Shown piece by piece: positions 16,733 through 25,678 of a stretch of 64,000 nucleotides of DNA. The stretch spans positions 10,681 to 74,680 of the forward strand of contig NZ_JBBAKG010000026.1 of assembly GCF_040403615.1 (NCBI RefSeq). Reading direction: 5' to 3'. Within the stretch, counting starts at the first letter, position 1. Each line of letters starts with the position of its first letter. Made by a program: the position numbers and the translations under genes. The stretch comes from Haliscomenobacter sp040403615. Its GTDB lineage: Bacteria; Bacteroidota; Bacteroidia; Chitinophagales; Saprospiraceae. The notes beneath the pieces were generated by a model. The model was not told where the DNA came from and searched no databases. It saw only the letters and a list, made by a program, of their open reading frames with translations.

Positions 16733-16794
16733 GACTTTAGAAAAGGCAGCTTAAAAAGCCCGATTTTGCCAATTTTGCTGCCTTTCCTAAAGTC
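16733..16794. repeat. 18-bp inverted repeat after the AsmA gene
   Basis: Left arm 16733-16750 (GACTTTAGAAAAGGCAGC) pairs with right arm 16777-16794 at 17 of 18 positions, 26-nt loop. It begins 7 bases past the AsmA stop on the minus strand. GACTTTAG-like units repeat on its right flank. There is no strong T run, so it is a possible terminator or transcript-stabilising hairpin. Confidence 0.75.
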
Positions 16795-16800
16795 TAAAGT

Positions 16801-19800
16801 TTAATTTTTCTTGACTCCGGTTGTATCCGCAGGCTTATTTTTTTTCTTGAAAGGGTTGAACTTCTCCAACTCTTTTTTTGCTTTGTCGATTTCTTCCTGC
16901 GCTTTGCCTTTGTCGATTACATTGCCCAATTTTTCCTGGGCTTTTTTGGCCAAGGTGTCGGTTACTTTTCCGCCAATTTCTTTGCCCAATTTTTCGCGGG
17001 CTTTGGCTTCCAGCTCGGCTTTTTTCTTTTCGTATTCGCGTTGAGCGGAGTTGCGCAGGGAATCGGCAGCTTTGCCCGCCATGTCTTTGGCTTTGTTTTC
17101 TACCTCGGCAATTTTTTTCTTCGCCTCCGCTTCCAGTTTTTGTTTTTGCTCATCCAATTCCTTGTTGATAGCATCTTTGGCGACGTCGGTAGCCACGGAT
17201 TTTCCATCACCTGCCAATAGCTGAAACTGGGCTTTGGGATTGCCTACATTGCCCGTCAGGTTGACCAATACATTGACAAATTCGGATTCCTGCAATTCCA
17301 GGCCAATTTTTGACGCCTGAGATTTCAATTGCTTCAAACCAACTGCAGCGGCTTTGCCCACTGCGTTTTGATCCAGGTATTTGCGTGGAATTTTCATTTT
17401 CACCGTGTAATCGATGACCTGATTGATGGTGTGCCGCCCAGCGATGGTCATTTGAATGTCTTTCACTTTGACATCAAAGGCACTGACGTCTATTCCACCT
17501 TCGCGGATGGCGACCCAGTTTTTGGTGTTCAAGAATACGTCCTTTTTGATCTCGGCTATATCGAGCGCTTGGCCAATCATTTCGAGGGGTTTGAATCCTT
17601 TGACTACCCCGTTGACCGTCTCCAGAAATCCCTTGGCATCCACGGTGGCCAAATCAGGCATCATGTTGTCTTTAAGACTGCCTTTCAGCACCAGGCTGGT
17701 ATTGAACAAGCCGTTGATGTAAGCACCGATAGGAGCCAGAATGCGGAAGGAATTGAAAGATTTGAACGACTTTTGAAAGTCCATCTTGTTTAAATCCAAG
17801 CGCATGTTGTAGAGGGGGTTCTTTCCATTTTTGGTATCGTACAAGCCAGCAAAGCCAATGTTGCCGCCCAGGGTATTCGCATTTACGTCGCGCAACTCCA
17901 CCGTTTTATCTGCTACCTGCAAATTTCCATTGAGGTTGTTCAGCGTCATATTGGTGTATTGTACTTCGCCTACTTCAGCATTGATGCTGAGGTTGATGTT
18001 GTCTGGAACGAGGATGACTCCATATTCGGCGCTGGACGTTTCGGGTGCAGGCGCAGTAGAAGGAGTGCCAGCAAAATCAGACATAAATTGATTGAGGTCG
18101 AGCTTGCGCGAGTTTAGGTTGACGTTGCCGCCCAGATTGCCCCCTTTAAACAGGTAATCAAACACATTGGTGATGGTGCCATCCACCGCCATGTCGCTGT
18201 CTTTGATTTGCGTAGCTGCCGAAGTGATGGTCATGCGGTTGGGGCTGATTTGGCCTTTGGCTGTACTGTTCAGGAGCTCGTATTTGTCATAAACCAGTTT
18301 GTCTACTTGTGCATCGATGCCAAAGTCGAAACGGTCAAATATTGCTGTCGTAGCAGGAGTCGAGCCCGACAAGGATGCGGCAGTTACTGTACCACTGGGC
18401 GCTGCGGCTGGGATCCACTCGTTGGCGTTGAAGTAGTGAGAACGCGCGGTGAGGTTGCCGGTCATGGTTTTATTGGGCGAAAAATAAGCCAGAATATTGT
18501 TGATGCGGCCACTGGCCTGAAGATCGCTTTTGCCCAGTGTACCCACAAAACGCGCCAAATCTACAAACTGCGGGCTGAAACTCATTTGAGCATCCTGGAT
18601 ATTGATGGCAGGGTAGCCCATCCCGCGATAGGTCATGCCTTGAATGCGGGCATTGCCCTGCATGGCAACTTGCTCGTACTGCTGTTTTTCGATTTGCGAT
18701 TGACGCGCGCGCATCACCACATCTGCCGTGATTTTTCCGCGCAGTTCGTCCAGTCCTTGCATGGGGAAAGCCTGAGCCAGTTCTCCCAAATTCAAAATCC
18801 CCTTCACTTTGGCATCCACATCGGGATCAGAAAGTGGAGTTTTGAGTATGAATCGAGAATCGATGGGATTGCTGCCGATTTTGAGGGCAAATTTCGAAAA
18901 GTTGATCTTCATTTGATCCAGGTCACTTCCGGGGCTGGAGATATTGCCTTTGGCGTTGATGTTGGAAATTGCCAGGGGCAAATCGGGGTATTTTACGCGG
19001 CCATTGTCTACGCCCAGGTTGATGCTGAAGCCGGGCATTTGCTCCCGAGTGCCATTGTAGGTTCCTTTGACCTCGCCATTGAGGTCAAATTTACCATCCA
19101 CTTTTACCTGCTCGTAGCCCTTTAGGTAAGCACCAGGAATAATCGAAAACAGGTTGCGGAAATCGTTCTCAGGGGTATTGAATGTGAGATCCATGAGCAC
19201 ATCTTCCTCATTGGGCAGTTGAACCCATCCATTGGCGGTCAAATGCAGTGCATTCAGCAGCAGGTTATTGTCTTTGAGGGTGTATTTGCTTTGGTTTTGA
19301 TCCACGTGAAATATGGCGTCCAAATTGGCAGTGGCGTTGTTCAGGTATCCGATGCCGCCATAAGTGACGTTCAGTGTATCGATTTTGGTTGTGGTAACCA
19401 GGTCATAAATGGAGGCAGTTAGGTCACCAGAACCCTGGTGGTTGATGCCATTTGCGACAGCATAAACGCCCATGCTGGCATCGTCATAAATCAAGCGCCC
19501 ATTGGATACCTGGTAATCTTCGAGGTTGATTTTGAAATCAGTGGCGGTGGTAGAAGTATCTGTGGTAGGCTTAGATACGTCGTAGTTGGCGAGGCCATCT
19601 TTGGTGACCAGGACGTGAATTTTGGGGTCAATTACCTTAACGGAAGTGATTTTGATGGGATTCATGCCATTCCAAACCGACCAAAAATCCAGGATAAGGG
19701 TCATTTTTTTGATTTCGGCCAGTTTGACGCCCGAAAAAGCGTCGATCCCTTCAACGCTAAAACTGTCCATGCTCAAGCCCAGGTTTGGGAAGGTGCTGAA

Positions 19801-19977
19801 CATGCTCAAATTGGCATCCGAAAAATCGACTTTGGCATTGAGGTTGGCGTTGATGGCCGCTTTGGCTTTGGCAAGGATTTGATCTTTGAAAAAATAGGGG
19901 ATCGCAAACGCGGTACCAATAAACAGCAACAGGAGCACACCAAGTGCAAGCAATACCCGCTTCAAGATTTTTTTCAT
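16801..19977 (-). CDS. AsmA-family protein with charged helical tail
   Basis: Large inner-membrane-anchored periplasmic protein of the AsmA/bridge-like family implicated in phospholipid transfer to the outer membrane. N-terminal membrane anchor about 8-29 (VLLALGVLLLLFIGTAFAIPYFF), AsmA N-domain (ANLNAKVDFSDANLSMFSTFPNL), long beta-rich body to about 930 with repeated layer-type strands, and the typical AsmA_2 segment (FKPLEMIGQALDIAEIKKD). The last 120 or so residues are a Lys/Glu/Ala-rich amphipathic helix of LEA-like composition (KKIAEVENKAKDMAGKAADS, KKKAELEAKAREKLGKEI), unusual for the family. Length 1058 is in range for Bacteroidota AsmA proteins. Confidence 0.92.
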   Translation of the reverse strand: MKKILKRVLLALGVLLLLFIGTAFAIPYFFKDQILAKAKAAINANLNAKVDFSDANLSMFSTFPNLGLSMDSFSVEGIDAFSGVKLAEIKKMTLILDFWSVWNGMNPIKITSVKVIDPKIHVLVTKDGLANYDVSKPTTDTSTTATDFKINLEDYQVSNGRLIYDDASMGVYAVANGINHQGSGDLTASIYDLVTTTKIDTLNVTYGGIGYLNNATANLDAIFHVDQNQSKYTLKDNNLLLNALHLTANGWVQLPNEEDVLMDLTFNTPENDFRNLFSIIPGAYLKGYEQVKVDGKFDLNGEVKGTYNGTREQMPGFSINLGVDNGRVKYPDLPLAISNINAKGNISSPGSDLDQMKINFSKFALKIGSNPIDSRFILKTPLSDPDVDAKVKGILNLGELAQAFPMQGLDELRGKITADVVMRARQSQIEKQQYEQVAMQGNARIQGMTYRGMGYPAINIQDAQMSFSPQFVDLARFVGTLGKSDLQASGRINNILAYFSPNKTMTGNLTARSHYFNANEWIPAAAPSGTVTAASLSGSTPATTAIFDRFDFGIDAQVDKLVYDKYELLNSTAKGQISPNRMTITSAATQIKDSDMAVDGTITNVFDYLFKGGNLGGNVNLNSRKLDLNQFMSDFAGTPSTAPAPETSSAEYGVILVPDNINLSINAEVGEVQYTNMTLNNLNGNLQVADKTVELRDVNANTLGGNIGFAGLYDTKNGKNPLYNMRLDLNKMDFQKSFKSFNSFRILAPIGAYINGLFNTSLVLKGSLKDNMMPDLATVDAKGFLETVNGVVKGFKPLEMIGQALDIAEIKKDVFLNTKNWVAIREGGIDVSAFDVKVKDIQMTIAGRHTINQVIDYTVKMKIPRKYLDQNAVGKAAAVGLKQLKSQASKIGLELQESEFVNVLVNLTGNVGNPKAQFQLLAGDGKSVATDVAKDAINKELDEQKQKLEAEAKKKIAEVENKAKDMAGKAADSLRNSAQREYEKKKAELEAKAREKLGKEIGGKVTDTLAKKAQEKLGNVIDKGKAQEEIDKAKKELEKFNPFKKKNKPADTTGVKKN

Positions 19978-20051
19978 TTGGAAAGAAGTTTTTACTTTAG
20001 ATGCGTAAACCGCAAAAAAGTAATGCCAAAGATAAAAACATCTCTGGTTTT

Positions 20052-20166
20052 GGATCTAGGACTTCGTTATGAAGGCATGTTGATATAACGAAGAATTCAA
20101 AGACAACATTGGGTTTATTTTGAAAAAACACCCATTGCCGTAAAAACTTTTCGAAATCCTAGATCC
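20052..20166. repeat. Nested inverted repeat: outer stem around two hairpins
   Basis: Perfect 10-bp outer stem GGATCTAGGA (20052-20061) / TCCTAGATCC (20157-20166) encloses hairpin 1 (CTTCGTTAT 20062-20070 / ATAACGAAG 20085-20093) and hairpin 2 (20110-20134, TGGGT...ACCCA with a GAA tip). It starts 10 bases past the stop of the minus-strand PorT-like gene. Confidence 0.75.
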
Positions 20167-20176
20167 TTTGTCCGGA

Positions 20177-20827
20177 TTAGTTGCGCTTTCCAAATAACCA
20201 GCCTACCGTCAATGTCCATTGGTTGGGGTGTTGAGAAAACGCGTACTCTTTTCCAAAGAAGTTGATGTGATCCCCGAATTTGCTAAAATTGCCTTGGTAT
20301 CGGAGGTCGATCATCAAATTCCAGATGTCTAACCCGCCACCCACGGCGTAACCTATCGTTAATTCCTTGAAATTTTGCTTGTAATTGCCAAAGTCAACCA
20401 GATCGGAAGTGCTGTTCAAAAACAAATGACCTTGAGGTCCACCCTGAAAGCGCAACGGCCCCAGGCGGTAACCGATCATCACGGGGATATTCAGGTATTG
20501 GTAGCTCTCTTTCAGGACGGTTTTTGCGGTATTCGGGTTGCCAAATTCGTCTAACTTGAAGTTGGCGGAATTGGACTGAAAATTGAGTTCTGGCTGAATG
20601 AAAGCCTTTCCCAACTCAGCACGAACCAGAAAGCCAAAATTCACGCCATAATTTCCATCTTGCAAGGCAAGTTTGAATTTGGATACCCCTCCTTGATCTG
20701 TGATCAGTGGAAGATCTTCTTTGTTCAGACTGGAGGTAACCAAGCCTCCTTTTACTCCAAAACGGATTTGGCCGAAGCCAATCGCTGCTGTTGCCATCAG
20801 GGCGAAAAACAAAACGTACTTCTTCAT
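20177..20827 (-). CDS. PorT-like outer-membrane beta-barrel protein
   Basis: 216-residue protein with a signal peptide of about 20 residues (VLFFALMATAAIGFGQ) followed by the FGVKGGLVTSSL start typical of the outer_membrane_beta-barrel_2 (PorT-like) family. Alternating-hydrophobicity strands continue to the C-terminus (LTVGWLFGKRN). An eight-strand-type barrel is likely; the role is unknown. First gene of a minus-strand series followed by AsmA and the OmpA/PD40 gene, each separated by an intergenic hairpin. Confidence 0.88.
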   Translation of the reverse strand: MKKYVLFFALMATAAIGFGQIRFGVKGGLVTSSLNKEDLPLITDQGGVSKFKLALQDGNYGVNFGFLVRAELGKAFIQPELNFQSNSANFKLDEFGNPNTAKTVLKESYQYLNIPVMIGYRLGPLRFQGGPQGHLFLNSTSDLVDFGNYKQNFKELTIGYAVGGGLDIWNLMIDLRYQGNFSKFGDHINFFGKEYAFSQHPNQWTLTVGWLFGKRN

Positions 20828-20949
20828 GGTTTTAATTTTTTAATTACGGGTATTTAAAGTATTCTTCGATCCCATTCATTACAAAAGATGCAATTCTTAC
20901 GCCAAACCACCATTACTTATTACTTTTACCTCCAAATGTGGAAAAGAAA

Positions 20950-21570
20950 ATGACGGAAATAGCAAGTGCGGAGTTTAAAGGGAGTTTTCCCAATTATTCC
21001 CAATGTCCAAAAGCGGAATTCCCCGAGTTTGCATTCATTGGACGATCCAATGTAGGCAAATCTTCCTTAATCAATATGTTGTGTGACAAAAAAGAGTTGG
21101 CACACACCTCTCAAAAACCGGGAAAAACCCAGTTGTTGAACTTTTATTTGATCAATCAGCTTTGGTACATCGTCGATTTGCCGGGGTATGGGTATGCCAA
21201 AATATCTCAGGCCAAACGCAAGGAATGGCGCAAAATGATTCAGGATTACCTGGTTTTGCGGCCCAGTTTATGCTGTGCGTTTATTTTGGTGGATTCGAAC
21301 ATCAAACCCCAGGAAAAAGACATCGAATTCATCAATTGGCTGGGTGAAATGCACATCCCTTTCGTACTGGTTTACACCAAAATGGACCGGATGAAGCCGC
21401 ATGAAATTGATGAAAACATCAAATTGATGCAAGAGAAGCTGCTGGAGTATTGGAATGAATTACCGCAGCAATTTTACACCTCCTCTACCAAAGGCATCGG
21501 AAAAACGGAAATTCTGGCTTACATCGACGGGCTTGCCCGCGCTGGAATTCTGAAGTTCAGGCAAAAATAG
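20950..21570 (+). CDS. yihA: Ribosome biogenesis GTP-binding protein YihA/YsxC
   Basis: Cytoplasmic GTPase needed for large-subunit ribosome assembly. G1 GRSNVGKSS at 31-39, G2 region HTSQKPGKTQLLNFY, G3 DLPGYGYA at 76-83, G4 TKMD. With the ATG at 20950 the protein is 206 residues, usual for the family; an in-frame GTG four codons upstream (20938) is also possible. Followed after 15 bases by the acyltransferase gene and then the exonuclease gene, probably one transcript. Confidence 0.96.
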   Translation: MTEIASAEFKGSFPNYSQCPKAEFPEFAFIGRSNVGKSSLINMLCDKKELAHTSQKPGKTQLLNFYLINQLWYIVDLPGYGYAKISQAKRKEWRKMIQDYLVLRPSLCCAFILVDSNIKPQEKDIEFINWLGEMHIPFVLVYTKMDRMKPHEIDENIKLMQEKLLEYWNELPQQFYTSSTKGIGKTEILAYIDGLARAGILKFRQK

Positions 21571-21585
21571 ACGGCTACCTCAAGC

Positions 21586-23301
21586 ATGAAAAACAGACTC
21601 AAAACGCCCGTATTTCCATCCGTCATTCCCGATATTGAAGAATGGCCCATCTATAAATTGAGTGAAGACCGCCGTGCTTTTATTCAAGACATTGAGGTGT
21701 TTGCGCTAGATCGACTCACCCGCAAATCGACTCAAAAAGTAACCGATCTCATTTCCGAAACGGTTTTCCAGGAGCGTATCCGCATCAAAGAAGAGCGTTG
21801 GAAGGTTGACCCTCCTAAGGAAAGACAATTTTGGAGCCGCATTCGCAGCAAATTGATCAAGTACTCCTTGGACAAACCCGACGCAGAGGCAAACATGAAC
21901 AATGCAGAGATCCTACAATCCATCATTCACCGCTATGCAGAGGAAATTGTCGGCACTTTTCGCATTTCCACTTTTCGTTTCGCCCGTCGGTTTTTGACCC
22001 TATTTTTCAACAGTCTCCTGCAAGCCCGGCAACGTGGTTTTTGGCGCGTTGGCGGACAAAAAAGGAGACTACTGGTTGAAAAATTGATCGTGCAGGGTGA
22101 ATTGGAAAAAATTCGCGGACTGGCCACCAAAGGTACGGTGGTGGTGGTACCTACACACTTCAGCAACCTGGATTCTATTTTGATTGGTTATGTGTTGGAC
22201 TTGATCCTGGGACTGCCTTCTTTCTCCTACGGTGCAGGTTTGAACTTGTACAATACGGGCTACACAGCGTACTTCATGAATCGGCTGGGGGCATATCGCG
22301 TGGATCGGCGCAAAAAGAACAACATCTACCTCGAAACCCTGAAAACCATGTCGAATCTCTCTTTGCAAAGAGGGACGAACAGCTTGTTTTTTCCCGGCGG
22401 CACGCGCTCGCGCTCTGGAAAATTGGAAGAAAAACTCAAATTGGGTCTGTTGAGTACCACAGTAGAAGCGCAGCGGGCCTTGTACCAACAGGGCAAAAAC
22501 GAAAAATTATTCATCGTCCCGGTGGTATTGGGGTATCATTTTGTGCTGGAAGCCCCATTTTTGATTGAAAGTTATTTGCGGGCAATGGGCAAGGAGCGTT
22601 TCATCAAATCCAAAGATGATTTTTACAACCCATTCCAAATCATCCGCTTCATTTGGAAAGTGTTGTCAGAAGGCAATGACATTGCGCTCTCCTTTGGGCA
22701 ACCCATGGATGTATTGGGCAACCCGGTAGACATTGATGGCAACAGTTACGACAAATATGGCAACCTGATCAATGTGCGAGAATACTTTATGTCGGAAGGC
22801 AAAGTAACCGAGCACCTTCAACGCGAATCTGAATACACCAAGGATCTGGCTGAAAAAATTGTAGCCCGGTACCATTCCGACAATATTGTTTTAAGCAGCC
22901 ATTTGGTGGCTTTTGCCGCTTTTCAGATGTTGCTCAAAGAAAACTTGCGCCTGGATTTGTACGGCGTACTGCGCTTGCCCCATGAAGATTATGTTTTCAA
23001 AGCCAACGTCCTCAAAGACGTCATCGAACAAATTCGCCAGGAATTGTACCAAATGGAAGTTGTCGGAACGATCAAATTGTCGGATGTCATTCGAGGAGAT
23101 ATTGAAGTCCTCATCAAGGATGGATTGTCCCATTTGGGCACTTTTCACTTGAAAAAGCCGTTGAGATACAATAAGGCCAAAGAGATCGTCAGCGAAGATT
23201 TTTCTTTGTTGTACTATTACCACAATCGCCTGGACAATTACCATCTGGATGAGGTGATCGACTTAAAGAAAGACGCCATGCTTACGCTGGAGCCTGTTTG
23301 A
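21586..23301 (+). CDS. PlsB-like glycerol-phosphate acyltransferase
   Basis: Membrane-associated acyltransferase of the LPLAT superfamily, likely acylating glycerol-3-phosphate or lysophosphatidate in phospholipid synthesis. Block I HFSNLDS has His191 and Asp196 (H-x4-D); block II is GAYRVDR at 235-241; block III FFPGGTRSRSGKL at 268-280 replaces the usual EGTRSR. The helical N-terminal 120 residues and the roughly 250-residue C-terminal extension fit the larger PlsB-like group more than PlsC. Only weak hydrophobic segments are visible. Second gene of the yihA cluster, with a 24-base gap to the exonuclease gene. Confidence 0.87.
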   Translation: MKNRLKTPVFPSVIPDIEEWPIYKLSEDRRAFIQDIEVFALDRLTRKSTQKVTDLISETVFQERIRIKEERWKVDPPKERQFWSRIRSKLIKYSLDKPDAEANMNNAEILQSIIHRYAEEIVGTFRISTFRFARRFLTLFFNSLLQARQRGFWRVGGQKRRLLVEKLIVQGELEKIRGLATKGTVVVVPTHFSNLDSILIGYVLDLILGLPSFSYGAGLNLYNTGYTAYFMNRLGAYRVDRRKKNNIYLETLKTMSNLSLQRGTNSLFFPGGTRSRSGKLEEKLKLGLLSTTVEAQRALYQQGKNEKLFIVPVVLGYHFVLEAPFLIESYLRAMGKERFIKSKDDFYNPFQIIRFIWKVLSEGNDIALSFGQPMDVLGNPVDIDGNSYDKYGNLINVREYFMSEGKVTEHLQRESEYTKDLAEKIVARYHSDNIVLSSHLVAFAAFQMLLKENLRLDLYGVLRLPHEDYVFKANVLKDVIEQIRQELYQMEVVGTIKLSDVIRGDIEVLIKDGLSHLGTFHLKKPLRYNKAKEIVSEDFSLLYYYHNRLDNYHLDEVIDLKKDAMLTLEPV

Positions 23302-23325
23302 TTGTAATGCATAAAACTCAAGACC

Positions 23326-23868
23326 TTGAATTTCATCATTTTTGATCTTGAAGCAACTTGTTGGGAAGGCAGACCGCCGTCCAAAGTGCAAGAGATAATT
23401 GAGATTGGTGCCGTTCTTTTGAATGGATATGGTGAGGTAGAAGATGAATTCAGCCGCATGGTACGCCCTATTCTGAATCCCCGCTTATCGGCTTATTGCC
23501 AGGAGTTAACCAATATTGCCCAAACTGAAGTAGATCGGGCTTCGCTTTTTCCGGTAGTGGTAGAAACTTTTCAGGACTGGGGCTTGATGCTCGACGAAGA
23601 TTACATTCTGTGTTCCTGGGGTGGAATGGACAAAAAGCTCTTGCTGCAAGATTGCCAATTGCACGACGTGGAAGACGATTGGGTGCATTCACACATCAAT
23701 GTCAAGCATCAATACATGGAAATGAAGCGCTTGCGCAGGCCACGAGGATTGAAAGCCAGCGTTGAAGCCGAAGGTTTTGATTTTACCGGGCCTCAGCACC
23801 GCGCCCTGGCAGATGCTCAAAATTTAGCCAAGATTTTTGTGAAGTACCTGGATATGTGGCAGTTTTGA
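23326..23868 (+). CDS. DEDDh 3'-5' exonuclease
   Basis: DnaQ-like exonuclease resembling the ERI-1/KapD group that trims RNA or DNA 3' ends. Catalytic residues visible: Asp7 and Glu9 in IIFDLEATCW, Asp102 in GGMDKKLL, His158 and Asp163 in GPQHRALADAQN. The 180-residue length is that of a stand-alone domain. No in-frame ATG is available near the N-terminus; the frame opens with TTG at 23326, directly before NFIIFDLE, so TTG is the likely start. Its stop lies three bases from that of the convergent sufU gene. Confidence 0.9.
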   Translation: MNFIIFDLEATCWEGRPPSKVQEIIEIGAVLLNGYGEVEDEFSRMVRPILNPRLSAYCQELTNIAQTEVDRASLFPVVVETFQDWGLMLDEDYILCSWGGMDKKLLLQDCQLHDVEDDWVHSHINVKHQYMEMKRLRRPRGLKASVEAEGFDFTGPQHRALADAQNLAKIFVKYLDMWQF

Positions 23869-23871
23869 GCA

Positions 23872-24306
23872 TTATTGCTGGATATTGTGCAGGTGTTCAG
23901 CACAGGCCTCCCAGGACAACACCGCGCATTTTAACCTTCCGGGGAATTTTTTTGCGGCAGCAAAAGCCAATAATTCTGGATCGGTAACCCCTAAGTTTTC
24001 CTGATCGGTTTTGGTAATGTCAAAATAAGTTTGAATCAAGTCTTGAATTTCCTCCAGGGTTTTGCCCTGAATTTTTTCCATCAACACTGAAGTAGCTGCT
24101 TTGGATACGGCACAGCCATAGCCCGAAAAAGAAGCGGCCACTACCCTACCCTCCTCGATGTCCAGGTACAATTTGAACTTGTCGCCACACAAGGAATTGT
24201 AGGCATCCAACACTACTCCTGCTTCTGGCCGTTTGAGGTAATGTTTTGGATGTTGATTGTGTTCCAGAATCAAGGGGTGGTATAATTCGTTGAGTTGCTG
24301 TTCCAT
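23872..24306 (-). CDS. sufU: Iron-sulfur scaffold/sulfur-relay protein SufU
   Basis: SUF-system NifU-like protein that accepts sulfur from SufS during cluster assembly. The three Cys ligands are Cys40 (SLCGDK, with Asp42), Cys65 (GYGCAVSKA) and Cys127 (LKCAVLSW), the SufU arrangement. The start MEQQLNELYHP (24306) gives 144 residues, the family's length; an upstream frame extension overlaps moeA and is spurious. It lies 34 bases after moeA on the same strand, and sufS is divergent from moeA, so sufS and sufU are split around moeA. Confidence 0.93.
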   Translation of the reverse strand: MEQQLNELYHPLILEHNQHPKHYLKRPEAGVVLDAYNSLCGDKFKLYLDIEEGRVVAASFSGYGCAVSKAATSVLMEKIQGKTLEEIQDLIQTYFDITKTDQENLGVTDPELLAFAAAKKFPGRLKCAVLSWEACAEHLHNIQQ

Positions 24307-24340
24307 ATCCAATCTTAGTATGACGCAAAAAATTATACAA

Positions 24341-25537
24341 TTATCGGTAGCGGTAGAGTGGAAAGGCTTCTCCTGCCGAAAACTGCGATTTTTCTTTGGG
24401 CAATTCCAAAAAGCCATCGGCATCGTTGAGGTTGGTCAGGTCGCCAGAACCATGCCCTTCCAATGGTGTCGCCAAGATTTTGCCATCTGCCGCGTTGTCC
24501 AATACCACAGGAACAAAATAAGTGAGTTCCGGTTTAAAAACCAGATCCCGACTCAGGATGGCACTTGTTTGGGGCCAGTTTTTGAGGCCCAATGATTGGC
24601 GCAACCAGGGCAAAATGTAGCGGTAAGTGCCCACAAAAGCAGAAACCGGATTGCCGGGCAATGCAAACAATACAGCGCGATCGGCATAGGTACCAAACCA
24701 AAACGGTTTGCCAGGCCGCTGACTGACTTTGTGAAAAACTGGCGTTACCCCGGCGGCAGCCAAGGCCTGGGGCACAAAATCAAATTTCCCTTCGGAAACC
24801 GCTCCGCTGAGAATAACCAGTTCAAAAGTTTCCAAAATTTCTTGTACTCCAGTTCGAATCAGAATTTCATCGTCGATAAAATGAAAAGTTTGGGCATCAA
24901 TTTTCCATTCCGCCAAGGCAGCCTGGATGGCATACACGTTGGAGCGACGAATTTGGTGGGGCAGTGGCGTTTCATCAACAGCTACCAACTCATCACCTGT
25001 AGAAATGATGGCGGTGCGCGGCAATCGGGCGACCTGCAATTTTGCTTTGCCCAGGGTAGCTGCCGTGGCTATTTCCGCAGCCCCGATTTTGCGGCCAGCA
25101 GAAATGATCAAGTCGCCCGTTCGACGATCGATGGCACGGGGATGGATATTTTGACGGCAGGTGATGTCTTCAATGTTTATTTGTGCAACTCCGTTTTCGA
25201 TACTGAGGTCTTCATAACGGATCACGGTATCTGTCCCCGCTGGAAGCGGTGCGCCAGTCATTACCTCCAGGCAGGCATGCGCATTTTCCAAAGTCAATTG
25301 GGTCGCCCCCGCTGCTTGCACAGCCTTAACGGGAAACTCGCGCTGCCCACTGGCAAAACTGGTGTAGGCGATAGCTATCCCGTCCATGGTTACGCGATCA
25401 AATGGCGGGAAATCGCGGTCGGCGTAAAGGTCTTCAGCCAAAACGCGACCCAGAGCCGAATGCAATGCAACCAGTTCTGTTTGCATGGGTAAAACGTGGG
25501 AAAGAACAATATTTTCAGCTTGGACTACAGTTACCAT
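24341..25537 (-). CDS. moeA: Molybdopterin molybdenumtransferase MoeA
   Basis: Inserts molybdate into adenylated molybdopterin to complete the molybdenum cofactor. N-terminal DRVTMDGIAI motif near 47, MoeA linker, then the molybdopterin-binding core with STGDELV and LSGAVSEGKFD and the FALPGNPVSAFV motif. Its 398 residues match the family. No other cofactor gene or molybdoenzyme lies in the window. Likely co-transcribed with sufU downstream and divergent from sufS. Confidence 0.95.
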   Translation of the reverse strand: MVTVVQAENIVLSHVLPMQTELVALHSALGRVLAEDLYADRDFPPFDRVTMDGIAIAYTSFASGQREFPVKAVQAAGATQLTLENAHACLEVMTGAPLPAGTDTVIRYEDLSIENGVAQINIEDITCRQNIHPRAIDRRTGDLIISAGRKIGAAEIATAATLGKAKLQVARLPRTAIISTGDELVAVDETPLPHQIRRSNVYAIQAALAEWKIDAQTFHFIDDEILIRTGVQEILETFELVILSGAVSEGKFDFVPQALAAAGVTPVFHKVSQRPGKPFWFGTYADRAVLFALPGNPVSAFVGTYRYILPWLRQSLGLKNWPQTSAILSRDLVFKPELTYFVPVVLDNAADGKILATPLEGHGSGDLTNLNDADGFLELPKEKSQFSAGEAFPLYRYR

Positions 25538-25678
25538 TTTGAGTATTAAAGTTTGGGCAAATAAAAACCATTCATTTCTGCAAGGTAGTTGAATTGAGAT
25601 TTTGATTTTAGCAACTTTTCACTTTTTCAAGCATTAAACTTTCCAACTTTCTCTAACTTGAAACCCAAATTCTGTCTA

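Noticed and set aside
18208..19125. Plus-strand frame of 305 codons inside the AsmA gene
   Set aside because: Shadow of the coding strand; low-complexity Cys/Arg-rich translation.
24596..25492. Plus-strand frame of 298 codons inside moeA
   Set aside because: Antisense shadow of moeA with no domain.
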